Shown: positions 1 through 9,060, counted from the stretch's first letter. The stretch is 33,296 nt of DNA from Candidatus Moduliflexus flocculans (GCA_000739515.1 DF820460.1:450533-483828), one strand, 5' to 3'. A program made the numbers and translations. The notes: generated from the letters alone by a model not told the origin.

Positions 1-1
1 C

Positions 2-1141
2 GCTGCAGGACATGTTAAAATCGAGTACGAGGGCATGCGGCTTGAAGCAGACAAAGTAGTGTTGAACAATAAAACAGGCGAAGCCATGGCCGAAGGCAAG
101 GTGTTCCTGCAGGATAAAGGAGACTCCACCCGGGCCGACAGCCTGCGAGTGAATATTAATACGCGGTCCGGCGTCATGTACAAAGGTGAGATTTTCAAAC
201 AGAAAGAGAATCTTCATGTAAAGGGAGACGTGATAGAGCGGCGGTCGGAAACCGTTTATCACGTGGAAAAAGGCGCAATCACGACCTGCGATGAAAACGA
301 ATGGTATCTGAAGGCGAGCGAGCTTGATGTCGACATGGACCGGTACGCCACCGCAAAGGGCGTATCTTTTAACATGTTGGGGCTGCCGATGTTTTATACC
401 CCCTATTTTCTCTTCCCGGTAAAAAGGCAGACCGGATTTCTGGTCCCCATGGTCGGCAACAGCAGTCTTGACGGTTTCAGTATTCAAAACGCGTTTTTCT
501 GGGCGATATCAGACTATAAGGATATGACAGTCTATTCTGATTACCGGGCTAACACAGGGCACGGTACGGGCCTAGAATTCCGATATATGAATTCCATAGA
601 ATCATCCGGCCAGATTTACGGAAAATTTTGGAACATGTTTCGTACAGGCGAAATCCGCGATGCACGGTTTGGACATGAGACAAATGAATCACGATGGGAA
701 CTTCTGCTGAAACACCGCGAAGAATTTACGGAGGACTTTTCAGGAAGCCTCGACGTTAACCTTGTGAGCGATCAGCATTATTACTACGATCTTGACAAAC
801 AGCTGGAAAACAAGTCCAGACCCTACCTTGACTCGAATGTTTTCCTCACGGAGCGATGGAACACCTCGATACTGTACCTCTTAGGCCAGTACTCTACGGA
901 TCTTACACAGTCCAATCGCAACACGATTCAGAAACTGCCGGAGATCCGGTATACAATGTTTGCGGAACCGCTGTTCGGGCCTCTCTATTTCAACTTCGAC
1001 GGATCGGCGGTCAATTTTGTGAGGCAGGAAGGGGACGGCTTGCGGCGGCTGGATTTAAATCCGAATTTTGCTCTTGTTTTTAAGCCCGGAGAAGAAAATT
1101 CCGCGCAAAGTGAAAGAGATGATGCTGGCCATCGAAATTGA
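2..1141 (+). CDS. lptD: LPS-assembly protein LptD, fragment (both ends missing)
   Basis: LptD is the outer-membrane barrel that inserts lipopolysaccharide into the outer leaflet. The frame is open from base 2, so the 5' end lies outside the window. The first ~60 residues resemble the periplasmic OstA/LptA-like beta-jellyroll (alternating segments such as AEGKVFLQDKG and ADSLRVNINTRSG). The barrel domain follows, with the family-typical PMFYTPYFLFPVKRQTGFL stretch and then aromatic, amphipathic beta strands. LptD homology ends near FALVFKPGEE (about base 1090). The remaining ~15 residues are the downstream PBP1A gene read in the wrong frame, ending at TGA 1139-1141. About half of a normal LptD is missing at the 3' side. 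Its wording and codon choice look unlike the following genes, so a chimeric join is the simplest reading. Identification is good; whether it belongs to this genome is doubtful. Confidence 0.8.
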   Translation, partial: AAGHVKIEYEGMRLEADKVVLNNKTGEAMAEGKVFLQDKGDSTRADSLRVNINTRSGVMYKGEIFKQKENLHVKGDVIERRSETVYHVEKGAITTCDENEWYLKASELDVDMDRYATAKGVSFNMLGLPMFYTPYFLFPVKRQTGFLVPMVGNSSLDGFSIQNAFFWAISDYKDMTVYSDYRANTGHGTGLEFRYMNSIESSGQIYGKFWNMFRTGEIRDARFGHETNESRWELLLKHREEFTEDFSGSLDVNLVSDQHYYYDLDKQLENKSRPYLDSNVFLTERWNTSILYLLGQYSTDLTQSNRNTIQKLPEIRYTMFAEPLFGPLYFNFDGSAVNFVRQEGDGLRRLDLNPNFALVFKPGEENSAQSERDDAGHRN

Positions 1142-2963
1142 GCAAAAATACCGCAAATTATTACCAAATAAAGAGGCGGCGAAAAAGAAAATTTTCGAAT
1201 TGTATGCGAATCAATACTATTGGGGGCATGGCGCGTATGGCCTTCGGTCTGCCGCAAAAGTCTATTTCGGCAAAGAGGTGGAACAGCTTGATTTGGGTGA
1301 ATGTGCGATGCTGGCCGGAATTCTTCAGCGTCCGAACTCGCATTCGCCGCTGCGCAACCCTGAGCAGGCCAAAAAACGCCAGAAGCATGTGCTGGATCGC
1401 ATGGTGGCTGAAGGTTTTATCTCGCCGGAGCAGGCTGAGATTGCGTATCAAAAGCCGTTCGAGAAACAGCAACTTCCAGAGCGCCAGATCAACAAAGCGC
1501 CGTATTTTGTCGAATATGTGCGCCAATATCTCGAAGAGCAGTATGGTTATCGCGTTTATCAGGAAGGTTTGGAAGTCTATACCAGCGTGGATTTGCGGCT
1601 GCAAAACAAAGCAGAGGAATTGCTGCAAAAGCATCTGCGCAACCTGCAAAAGCGCTATGGTTTCAAATTGTATGATCGCGACGATTCGCCCGAAAAACGT
1701 CAGGAGCGCATCGCTGATTTTCGAGAGTTGGAATGGCGCAAGCCTCCGAAAAAAGGGGATTTGATTCATGGTATCGTCAAAGAAGTCCGCGTTGATGCTA
1801 TTATCGTGCAGATGGGGGAGTATACCGGCGTCATTTCGACCAAAGAGCCAAGCAAGCTGGTCAAGGCGGATGATATTATTTTGGTGAATGTCAAAGACGT
1901 GGATGAGGCGAAGCAGACCGCGCAGTTGACGCTCGATCTCGAACCGATTGTCGAAGGCGCGTTGATGGCGATTGATCCCCGCAACGGGCATGTGCTGGCG
2001 ATGGTCGGCGGATACGATTTTTATCGCAGCAAATTCAATCGGGCGACGCAAGCGTTGCGGCAACCGGGGTCATCCTTCAAGCCGTTTGTGTATCTGACAG
2101 CATTGGAACGCGGCTTTACGCCTGCCAGTGTTATCAACGACGCGCCGTATGAGGTCGTGCTTGATAAACAGCGTGGCACAACCTGGGCGCCGAAAAATTT
2201 TTCCGCAAATTTTAAAGGCCCGGTGACGCTGCGCCAGGCGCTGGCAAATTCGTTGAACGTGATTTCCGCCAAGTTGATCATGCAAGTCGGCCCGCGCGCG
2301 GTTGTAGATACCGCGCGAAAGTTAGGCATCACCTCGTATCTGAACGCCTATCCCTCGTTAGCACTCGGCGCATCGGATGTCTATCTGGAGGAAATCGTGT
2401 CGGCCTATTGCGCGTTTGCGAATCGCGGCTATCATGTCGAGCCGGTCTTTGTGACCAAAGTGCTTGATCATGACGGGAATGTGCTGGAAGAAAATGTGCC
2501 GCGCGCCCGCCAGGTGATTCCCGAAGACATCAATTATCTGATGGTTTCGATGATGAAAGGGGTTGTCGAAGAAGGGACAGCAGAAGCGGCGAAAGAACTA
2601 GGCCGTCCGCTCGCCGGAAAAACCGGCACAACGAACGACAGCACCGACGCCTGGTTTATCGGCTATTCGCCGTCGGTCGTCGCTGGCGTCTGGGTCGGCT
2701 ATGACGAAAACCGCAAATCGCTTGGCCCGAAAGAAACGGGCGGCAAAGTCGCGCTGCCGATCTGGATTGACTTGATGCGGGAAGCGCACAAAGACCTGCC
2801 GATTGAAGATTTTCCCGTGCCGTCCGGCATCAGCGTCGTGGAAATTGACGCGAAAACCGGGCTGCTCGCCGCGCAGGGATGCGGCGAAACGATTCGCGAA
2901 TCCTTCAGAAAAGGGACAGAACCGCGCGAATATTGTTACCAGTATCGCGGGCCGCTGATGTAA
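1068..2963 (+). CDS. mrcA: Class A penicillin-binding protein 1A, N-terminally truncated
   Basis: Bifunctional peptidoglycan synthase: GT51 glycosyltransferase plus transpeptidase, normally anchored by an N-terminal helix. Only the last part of GT51 is present (LFLSPEKKIPRKVKEM, then GHGAYGLRSAAKVYFGK). The membrane anchor and the two catalytic-glutamate motifs are absent, so the protein as written could not polymerise glycan. An OB-like insert lies at about residues 220-290 (KGDLIHGIVKEV to LDLEPIV). The transpeptidase is complete, with SxxK at S335-K338, SLN at 395-397 and KTGT at 518-521, numbered from the TTG at 1068. That TTG is only the first usable codon after the junction, not a credible native start. 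Complete family members have roughly 700-850 residues; 631 are encoded here. Homology begins within about 10 bases of where LptD homology stops. Confidence 0.88.
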   Translation: MLLFLSPEKKIPRKVKEMMLAIEIEQKYRKLLPNKEAAKKKIFELYANQYYWGHGAYGLRSAAKVYFGKEVEQLDLGECAMLAGILQRPNSHSPLRNPEQAKKRQKHVLDRMVAEGFISPEQAEIAYQKPFEKQQLPERQINKAPYFVEYVRQYLEEQYGYRVYQEGLEVYTSVDLRLQNKAEELLQKHLRNLQKRYGFKLYDRDDSPEKRQERIADFRELEWRKPPKKGDLIHGIVKEVRVDAIIVQMGEYTGVISTKEPSKLVKADDIILVNVKDVDEAKQTAQLTLDLEPIVEGALMAIDPRNGHVLAMVGGYDFYRSKFNRATQALRQPGSSFKPFVYLTALERGFTPASVINDAPYEVVLDKQRGTTWAPKNFSANFKGPVTLRQALANSLNVISAKLIMQVGPRAVVDTARKLGITSYLNAYPSLALGASDVYLEEIVSAYCAFANRGYHVEPVFVTKVLDHDGNVLEENVPRARQVIPEDINYLMVSMMKGVVEEGTAEAAKELGRPLAGKTGTTNDSTDAWFIGYSPSVVAGVWVGYDENRKSLGPKETGGKVALPIWIDLMREAHKDLPIEDFPVPSGISVVEIDAKTGLLAAQGCGETIRESFRKGTEPREYCYQYRGPLM

Positions 2964-3032
2964 TGCCACTCGTAAAGACGCGCGGTCAGGCGAAGATCGC
3001 CAAATTTACTTCGAGTAATACCACTGAAGTTC

Positions 3033-3111
3033 TGTCATTGCGCGGAGCGTCAGCGACAAAGCAATCCCTGCTTCCTGTGAGATTGCGTCGTTGTCGCTCC
3101 TCGCAATGACA
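3033..3111. repeat. Palindromic repeat family A, copy 1
   Basis: The sequence starts TGTCATTGCGCGGAGCG and ends GCTCCTCGCAATGACA, an imperfect hairpin of about 79 bp. The same core recurs at 14508-14577, 20496-20578 and 32577-32658. To the right, GAGAACTTCACAG and a GGGGAATC tail (to about 3152) are shared with the 20496 copy, so the full element is probably nearer 125 bp. It lies between the convergent ends of mrcA and a kinase gene. The rest of 2964-3158 shows no gene. Confidence 0.85.
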
Positions 3112-3158
3112 CGTTCAAGAGAACTTCACAGCCCTGCGCTCTGGCAGGGGAATCTCTT

Positions 3159-5096
3159 TCATGCGGCGGCGACGCGCAGCGTGAAATGAAAGGTCGAGCC
3201 TTTGCCCGGCTTGCTTTCCACCCAGATCGTCCCGCCATTTTGCTCGACCAATTCGCGGCAGAGAATTAAGCCTAAGCCTGTTCCTTCTTCGCCTGCCGTG
3301 CCGATATGCGTATATTGCGCGTCAAGTTTCAGCAAACGGGGCAGCATCTCAGCCGGAATGCCGACGCCAGTGTCCGCAATGATGATTTCAATGAATCCGT
3401 CGCGCTGAGAACCGCTTGCAATCGTCACGCTGCCGCCAGCCGCGGTAAATTTGATGGCGTTCGAAATCAGATTGCGGAACACCGTGCTGACCATGCTTTC
3501 ATCAGCATAGGCAGATGCCTGCTCAAGAACTTCGTTGCGGAGAGAAATCAATTTCTTTTCGGCCTGGGGCTGGAAAAGTTCAACATTTTCCGCCGCAATC
3601 TCACGCAAGCGCAGTGGTTTTGGCACGCAATCCATCAAGCCGCGCTGAATTTTCGACCAGGTGAGCAGGTTTTCTAACAGCGCATACAAGCGCCCTGCCG
3701 AGGCAAAGAGTCGCTGCGCGAGGTTGCGGATGCGTTCTTTGTCGTAGCGATCAATATTGAGCGCCAACAATTCGGCAAAGCCTAAGAGCACGCTGAATGG
3801 ATTTTTTAAGTCGTGAGAAATAATCGAGAAAAAGCGATCTTTGCTGGCGTTTAACTCCTTTAATTGCGCATTTTTTTCTTTTAATTCGTTATGCGCGGCG
3901 AGAAGTTCGGCCTGCGCCTTTTTTACCTCAGTAATATCTCGCGAAATCCCCATCACGCCGAACACTTTTCCATTGGCGTCATACAGCGTCGAAGCGGAAA
4001 GCAGACAGGGAAAAAGTTCGCCATTTTTGCGCCGGTTCATCACTTCCCGGCTCAGTTGCCCATGTTGCTGCATCAGTCGTTGGATTTCATGAGATTCTTC
4101 AGGCGACGCATACAGCATTCCGATGTTTTGCCCGACGACTTCGTCCTTTTGATAGCCGAAGACCTGACTTGCCGCGTGATTAAACTCAACGATTTTTCGG
4201 TCTTTGTTTACCGTAATAATCATATCGAGCGAGCATTCAATGATCCCGCGAGCGTATTTCTGCGATTCTAAGAGCGCGGTTTCCGCCTGTTTGCGCCAGG
4301 TCACATCCCGTATCGCCGCCACGCGCACCTGCCGCCCCTGATACGGCATTTCTTTGGTCTGAATTTCGACCGGAAAGGTGCGGCCATCTTTCCGAATGCC
4401 TTCGCCTTCCGTGAGGTTTTCGAATTCCGTGCGGATATTGCTCAAAATCCCATGCTCAAGCTCCGCCATCATCAAGTCCAGCGCGTTATGGCCGATCAAT
4501 TCGTCGCGATGATAGCCGAAGAGCGTTTCCATTACCGGGTTCACTTCCAGAATTTCGCCTTTGTCATGCACAATCACGCCTTCAAAGGTTGCTTCTGCCA
4601 GCATCTGGAAGCGTTCTTCGCTTTCTCGCAAGGCGCGTTCCATGCCTTCGCGCCCGGCGATTTCCTGCTGCAACCGCTCATTTTGCTCTTGCAGGCGTTT
4701 CTGCAAGCTTCTCATCCGCAGATGGGTTGAAATGCGGGCAAAGACCTCTTCATATTGAAATGGCCGGATGATATAATCTACGCCTCCGACTTCGAATCCT
4801 TTGACTTTATCAACCGTTTCCGTCATGGCGCTCATGAAGATAACCGGAATATGGCTGGTCTCCGGAGCGTCTTTCAACTGGCGGCAGATATCAAATCCAT
4901 TCAAGCCTGGCAGAAAGACATCCAACAGAAGCAGATCAACCGGCTCTTCCTTCGCGTATTTTATCGCGTCATGGCCGTTATTCAAAATCAGCACGGAAAG
5001 CCCTCGGAAACGGAGATAATCGGCAAACGGAGCAACCCCCATCGGGTTATCCGTTGCCAGGAGCAACGTTGAAAACTGCATCTCATCGCGCTGCAT
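3159..5096 (-). CDS. Receiver-PAS-PAS sensor histidine kinase
   Basis: Predicted cytoplasmic kinase of 645 residues with no membrane segment. Order: receiver (about 8-130; phospho-acceptor D59 in LLLLDVFLPG; T-D rather than the usual acidic pair at 15-16), a coiled-coil linker (about 135-160), two PAS domains (about 165-285 and 290-405, each ending in a typical DVTWRKQAE or DITEVKKAQ linker), HisKA with H428 in ISHDLKNPF, and HATPase with DTGVGIP and GTGLGL boxes. The ATG at 5096 has a CAGGAG ribosome site about 7 bases upstream on this strand. The stop is the TGA at 3159-3161. A receiver at the N terminus means it is probably itself phosphorylated by another kinase. It is convergent with mrcA and divergent from the ATPase operon. 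Signal and partner are unknown. Confidence 0.92.
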   Translation of the reverse strand: MQRDEMQFSTLLLATDNPMGVAPFADYLRFRGLSVLILNNGHDAIKYAKEEPVDLLLLDVFLPGLNGFDICRQLKDAPETSHIPVIFMSAMTETVDKVKGFEVGGVDYIIRPFQYEEVFARISTHLRMRSLQKRLQEQNERLQQEIAGREGMERALRESEERFQMLAEATFEGVIVHDKGEILEVNPVMETLFGYHRDELIGHNALDLMMAELEHGILSNIRTEFENLTEGEGIRKDGRTFPVEIQTKEMPYQGRQVRVAAIRDVTWRKQAETALLESQKYARGIIECSLDMIITVNKDRKIVEFNHAASQVFGYQKDEVVGQNIGMLYASPEESHEIQRLMQQHGQLSREVMNRRKNGELFPCLLSASTLYDANGKVFGVMGISRDITEVKKAQAELLAAHNELKEKNAQLKELNASKDRFFSIISHDLKNPFSVLLGFAELLALNIDRYDKERIRNLAQRLFASAGRLYALLENLLTWSKIQRGLMDCVPKPLRLREIAAENVELFQPQAEKKLISLRNEVLEQASAYADESMVSTVFRNLISNAIKFTAAGGSVTIASGSQRDGFIEIIIADTGVGIPAEMLPRLLKLDAQYTHIGTAGEEGTGLGLILCRELVEQNGGTIWVESKPGKGSTFHFTLRVAAA

Positions 5097-5169
5097 ATCT
5101 ATTCTCCTGAAAAGCGAGCGTGCCGGGCAGCGCTCGTGTATCTCCTGTCATCAATAAAAACCTAACTAA

Positions 5170-5324
5170 CTGATGTTACGCAGCAGGTTCAATACAAATG
5201 GCCGCAAACTCCCCTCCTGGGAGGGGTTGGGGGTGGGTGGTGGACACGAAGACGCCGCACAGGACACCACCCACCCCTTGCCCCTCCCAGGAGGGGAATT
5301 GTCGGCGGCGTTGCGTAACATTAG
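5170..5324. mobile_element. MITE family B, copy 1
   Basis: The 155-bp non-coding element starts CTGATGTTACGCA and ends TGCGTAACATTAG (13-bp terminal inverted repeats, one mismatch). It is flanked by TAACTAA (5163-5169) and TTACTAA (5325-5331), a 7-bp target duplication with one mismatch. Inside, a second pair of arms (CCTCCTGGGAGGGG with GGGGGTGGGT against ACCCACCCC with CCCCTCCCAGGAGGGG) would form a long hairpin. No ORF is encoded, so any movement would need a transposase supplied from elsewhere. It lies between the minus-strand kinase and the ATPase promoter. Confidence 0.85.
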
Positions 5325-5459
5325 TTACTAAAAACCACTGCTCGTATCTATAGTTTTAGCGCTCTCGCTGGAATTGGAAGCGTTGCCAACGATGAAAATT
5401 CCAAGAACCGCTATTCACAGGCTGAACTCGCAGAACATGCGTTTCTTGATGATTTTTTG

Positions 5460-5488
5460 TTTGACTTCTTTGCCGTCATTTTTTATAA
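5460..5488 (+). promoter_or_regulatory. Sigma70-type promoter of the V-ATPase operon
   Basis: TTGACT at 5460-5465, a 17-base spacer and TATAAT at 5483-5488, a near-perfect housekeeping promoter. Transcription would begin near 5495, giving a leader of about 43 bases before the first gene at 5538. Nothing else is evident in 5332-5459. Confidence 0.75.
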
Positions 5489-5537
5489 TTGGACGGAAAA
5501 TCTCTCATGGAAACGAGAATTGCAGCAGGAGCGGATT

Positions 5538-5867
5538 ATGAAAGAAGATGTGCTTCGTCAAATTACCGATGCCGAGCAGCAAGCCAACCAGGTTGTCCAT
5601 GACGCGCGAATGCAAGCGGAAACCCTCCTTCACAACGCCCGCCGCCAGGCCGTCGAAGCGCATATCAAACGCGAAGAAGAGGCGCGAAACAGCGCAAAAC
5701 ACCTTCTTGAACAAGGCATGAAAGACATCGAGCAAGAGGTTGCGGCGCTGCAACAGCGCATGCAGCAAGACATTGCAAATGACGCGGCGCTTGCGAATCG
5801 TCGTCGCCAACAGATGATCGCGTTTGTCGTTGCGAAATTCGGGGAAGCGCTCAGGAGTAAAAAATAG
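5538..5867 (+). CDS. ntpF: V/A-type ATPase peripheral stalk subunit G/H
   Basis: A 109-residue, highly charged, almost entirely helical protein (MKEDVLRQITDAEQQANQ start, then Ala/Glu/Arg/Gln-rich heptads). This is typical of subunit G/H, which pairs with subunit E as a coiled coil and forms the stator linking the catalytic head to subunit I. The ATG at 5538 was chosen because it has AGCAGGAGC just upstream. The frame stays open further back, but only through the promoter, so the longer version is not transcribed. It is the first gene of the operon, 3 bases before subunit I, as in the E. hirae ntpFIKECGABD order. Sequence conservation in this family is low, so the call rests on composition and position. 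Confidence 0.8.
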   Translation: MKEDVLRQITDAEQQANQVVHDARMQAETLLHNARRQAVEAHIKREEEARNSAKHLLEQGMKDIEQEVAALQQRMQQDIANDAALANRRRQQMIAFVVAKFGEALRSKK

Positions 5868-5870
5868 CCT

Positions 5871-7892
5871 ATGGCTGTCGCTCGCATGGTAAAGGCGCAT
5901 ATTGTCATTCATGACGAATATGGCGATGCGGTTATTCAACGCATATACGATCTTGGCGTGATTCAGGCGGTTGAAGTGACCGATCAGGCTGAGCCGTCGC
6001 GCCTCAGCCCGATTGCGGCGGAGAGCGCCCAGAACATCGCCGCGCTCGACACGCAATTGCGGGAAATCTTGCGAGCGCAGGAACTTCTTGCGCAATATGA
6101 TAACAGCGGACGCGAATTTATCGAAAATTTCATCACGCTGAAAGAACGCCTTCCTCGTCAGGAACTCGCCCGCGTGCGCGACACCTTCGATTTTTCCGCC
6201 GTTGCGCATCGCCTGCACGAACTCACCGAAAACATCAAGCATCTCGAAGAAGAAGCAGGCTGGGTGCGTGATGATATTCATGAATTGACGATCCTGTCGT
6301 CGCTCCCCTTTCCATTGCGTGAAATCCACGAAATGACCTGGGCGAAGCCGATGATCGGACGCTTGCGCAAAGAGCAGCTTGAGCCGCTGCGTCTGGCATT
6401 GCGCGAGTGCGAAGACCGAATTTACTGGGAAGAAGTCGGCGCTGAAGGACAGTTAGTCTATCTGTTTTTCATGTATTACCATCCCCGTAATGAGCACGTC
6501 TGTGATATTCCGGCGATTTTGGATCAGCACGGATTCGATTCGCTTGATTTGTCGTCATTTTCGGAGCGCATTCCTGATGAACTTGTTCGCTTGCGGCAGC
6601 GCCTTCAGGAACTTCACGCCGAAATTGCGCAGGTGAAAGCCGAACTCAAGGAATTTGCCGCTCAAAAGCAGTCGTTCAAGATCATTGAAGAATATGTGGC
6701 AAATGAAATCGAGCGGCACAAAGATATGCAGCGGTTCGCCGAAACGCAGACAATTTATTTGATTGAAGGCTGGATGAAAGCGACCGACAAACATGCGCTG
6801 GAACATGGGCTGAACGCCTACGCGGATTCGGTCGAAATCTTCTATGAAACGCCGGACAACAACGACCTGACCGTGCCGGTCATTCTGGAAAATCCGCCGC
6901 GCCTGCAACCATTCGAAATCATTACGCGCATGTTCGGGATGCCGAAATATTATGAGCCTGACCCCACTCCATATTTAGCGCCGTTTTTCTTTCTTTTTTT
7001 CGGCCTCTGCCTGACTGACGCGGCGTATGGCGTCGTGTTGGTGCTGCTGATGGGCTGGTTCATGCGGACATACGTCGTGGACGCCGGAACGCGGCAACTC
7101 GCGAAACTCCTCTATTATGGTGGCATTTCAACAATTATCTGCGGCGCGCTGACCGGAGGCTGGTTCGGCAATATTCTCGATTACCTGCCGAAACCGTTGG
7201 CGTTCGTCACGGCTGTTAAAAACAGCGTCATTGTGCTTGATCCGATGAAACAGCCGCTTATCTTTCTCGGCATGGCGCTGTTGCTCGGCTATATTCAGTT
7301 GTGTTACGGCTTCGCGTTAAAAATGCGGCATCGCATCCGCAGCGGCGAAATTCACGATGCCTGGCTCGATCAGGGCATCTGGCTGCTCTTCATTAATAGC
7401 CTGGTCTTCTGGCTGATCTTGTCAGCGCTCGGCGCGGGCAATTCGCTGTTCGGGCAAAGCATGATCGTGATGTGTCAGGGCTTCGCGCTGTTGAGCGGCG
7501 CGGTGCGGGTCTGGATGAATGATCGCGGCAATCCGCATACAGTCAAGCGCATTTTGGTCGGGCTGTATAGCTTATACGACATCGTCGGCATTTTCAGCGA
7601 TGTGTTGTCATATTCGCGCCTGTTGGCGTTGGGATTGGCGACCGGCGTGATCGCGATGATTATTGACATGTTCGTCCTGATGACCGGCAAGATTCCCGGA
7701 ATCGGCTTTATCGTCGGTATTGTGATTTTTGTGGCAGGTCACGCATTCAATATAATTATTAACACATTAGGGGCGTTTATTCATTCTGGACGCCTTCAGT
7801 TTGTCGAATTTTTCTCGAAATTCTTCGAATCTGGCGGGAAACGATACAAAGCATTTCGATTTCACAGTAAATATTTCGAATTCACTGAATAA
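5871..7892 (+). CDS. ntpI: V/A-type ATPase subunit I (a subunit, ion-channel stator)
   Basis: 673 residues. The N-terminal half (about 1-355) is soluble and coiled-coil rich, reaching up to the E/G stalks. The C-terminal half from about residue 365 (PYLAPFFFLFFGLCLTDAAYG) is a multi-helix membrane domain that forms the ion half-channels against the K ring. The conserved channel arginine is R583 in DVLSYSRLLALGLA, and the following segments (FVAGHAFNIIINTLGAFIHSGRLQFVEFF in two pieces) match the family's C-terminal helices. Length is normal. The stop at 7892 is followed by 92 bases before K that include a small hairpin, ACAAATT/AATTTGT (7901-7918). Confidence 0.95.
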   Translation: MAVARMVKAHIVIHDEYGDAVIQRIYDLGVIQAVEVTDQAEPSRLSPIAAESAQNIAALDTQLREILRAQELLAQYDNSGREFIENFITLKERLPRQELARVRDTFDFSAVAHRLHELTENIKHLEEEAGWVRDDIHELTILSSLPFPLREIHEMTWAKPMIGRLRKEQLEPLRLALRECEDRIYWEEVGAEGQLVYLFFMYYHPRNEHVCDIPAILDQHGFDSLDLSSFSERIPDELVRLRQRLQELHAEIAQVKAELKEFAAQKQSFKIIEEYVANEIERHKDMQRFAETQTIYLIEGWMKATDKHALEHGLNAYADSVEIFYETPDNNDLTVPVILENPPRLQPFEIITRMFGMPKYYEPDPTPYLAPFFFLFFGLCLTDAAYGVVLVLLMGWFMRTYVVDAGTRQLAKLLYYGGISTIICGALTGGWFGNILDYLPKPLAFVTAVKNSVIVLDPMKQPLIFLGMALLLGYIQLCYGFALKMRHRIRSGEIHDAWLDQGIWLLFINSLVFWLILSALGAGNSLFGQSMIVMCQGFALLSGAVRVWMNDRGNPHTVKRILVGLYSLYDIVGIFSDVLSYSRLLALGLATGVIAMIIDMFVLMTGKIPGIGFIVGIVIFVAGHAFNIIINTLGAFIHSGRLQFVEFFSKFFESGGKRYKAFRFHSKYFEFTE

Positions 7893-7984
7893 ATCGGCGT
7901 ACAAATTCATTAATTTGTCGAATATGAAAGGAACTGGGCGACTGCGCCGTGAATGTGCGACGATGCAATCGCCTGGAAAAACGT

Positions 7985-8455
7985 ATGCTTGGATTGGCAT
8001 TAGCAATTATCGGCGCAGGGGTGGCAGTCGGCGGAGCGGGAACAGGTTCTGGCATCGGAGTCGGCATTGCGGGGCAGGCTGGGGCGGGCGTCTTGACCGA
8101 AGACCCGGAAAAATTCGGGAAAATCCTGTTGTTGCAGGCGATTCCCGGAACGCAGGGAATTTACGGCTTTTTAGCGGGATTCTGGGTGATGATGAAACTC
8201 AATTTGCTCGGCGGAACAGTGCCAAATATCGCGCCGATGGTCGGGCTGCAAATTCTCGGCGCCTGTCTGCCGATTGCGATTTCCGGCCTGAGTTCCGGCA
8301 TTTATCAAGGCAAAGTAGCGGCCTCCGCGATTTTTATGATCGCCAAGCGCCCGGAAGAATCGGGCAAAGGGATGATTCTTGCCGCGATGGTCGAAACCTA
8401 CGCCGTGCTCGGCTTGTTAGCGACGATTCTGCTGTTGAACGGAATTCAGGTGTAA
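7985..8455 (+). CDS. ntpK: V/A-type ATPase proteolipid subunit K (c ring)
   Basis: Rotor-ring subunit that carries the transported ion. 156 residues from the ATG at 7985, the same length as E. hirae NtpK, with four hydrophobic helices as two fused hairpins. Only the second hairpin has the carboxylate: E137 in AAMVETYA. T56 and Q57 in PGTQGIYG, Y60 and Q108 in GIYQGKVA correspond to T64, Q65, Y68 and Q110 of the Na+ site of NtpK; L61 there is I53 here. By inference the ring binds Na+. The frame extends 12 codons upstream to an ATG at 7949, but those residues (MNVRRCNRLEKR) do not look like this family. The ribosome site is weak at either start. Confidence 0.94.
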   Translation: MLGLALAIIGAGVAVGGAGTGSGIGVGIAGQAGAGVLTEDPEKFGKILLLQAIPGTQGIYGFLAGFWVMMKLNLLGGTVPNIAPMVGLQILGACLPIAISGLSSGIYQGKVAASAIFMIAKRPEESGKGMILAAMVETYAVLGLLATILLLNGIQV

Positions 8456-8457
8456 CG

Positions 8458-9060
8458 ATGTCACTCTCCACAATTATTGAAAAAATCGGCGAAGAAGCGC
8501 GGCGGCAATGCGATGAGATTCTCGCAAAAGCGCATCTTGAAGCCGAGCAGATCGCCGAGCATAGCCGCCAGAAGACCGATGAAGAGGTCGCGCATATTCT
8601 GCGTCACGCGCAGGAAGAGGTCGAATTGACCAGAAATAAGCGCGTGGCGACCGCGCAACTTCATGCCCGCAAAGAGCGGCTGGATCGCCGCCAGCAAATT
8701 CTGGATTCGCTCTTCGATGAGGCGCTTGAGCGCGTGTATGCTCATGACGACGCGCATCGTCTTGAGTTAATCAAAACCATTTTGCTTTCCGTTCCTGAAG
8801 AACGCGAAGGGGTTATTCTTCCGTCGTGCAGTGATCGTTATCTGTTTACTCCCGACTTTCTTCAAGAAATCAATCAGGAATTAGCGGCGCGGCAGCGAAC
8901 ATTGACCTATTCACTGTCATCTGAGTGCGCCAACGTTCGCCAGGGATTTCTGCTCGATTTTCACGATTTCGATGTCAATTATTCGACGGAAAAAGTCTTT
9001 TCCGGGCTGTGGGAAGAGATCAAAGGGGACGTGTCGAAACAATTGTTCGAGGAAGCGTAA
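8458..9060 (+). CDS. ntpE: V/A-type ATPase peripheral stalk subunit E
   Basis: 200 residues. The N-terminal ~110 form a long charged helix (IIEKIGEEARRQCDEILAKA onward) that pairs with G/H. The C-terminal globular part (from about 115) should bind the N-terminal collar of subunit B. The start is the ATG at 8458, two bases after the K stop. The frame is open much further upstream, but that region encodes K in another frame and the 3' end of I, so the long version is spurious. It ends at 9060 with the ATG of the C subunit immediately following (TAAATG), suggesting coupled translation. Confidence 0.9.
   Translation: MSLSTIIEKIGEEARRQCDEILAKAHLEAEQIAEHSRQKTDEEVAHILRHAQEEVELTRNKRVATAQLHARKERLDRRQQILDSLFDEALERVYAHDDAHRLELIKTILLSVPEEREGVILPSCSDRYLFTPDFLQEINQELAARQRTLTYSLSSECANVRQGFLLDFHDFDVNYSTEKVFSGLWEEIKGDVSKQLFEEA

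Noticed and set aside
1161..2063. 300-codon minus-strand frame opposite PBP1A
   Set aside because: Shadow of the penicillin-binding protein; composition is not protein-like and no family is recognised.
5457..5537. Upstream extension of subunit G/H to 5457
   Set aside because: It starts inside the promoter, upstream of the predicted transcription start.
7801..8457. Long N-terminal extension of the subunit E frame
   Set aside because: It overlaps the end of I and nearly all of K in other frames, and a good family start exists at 8458.
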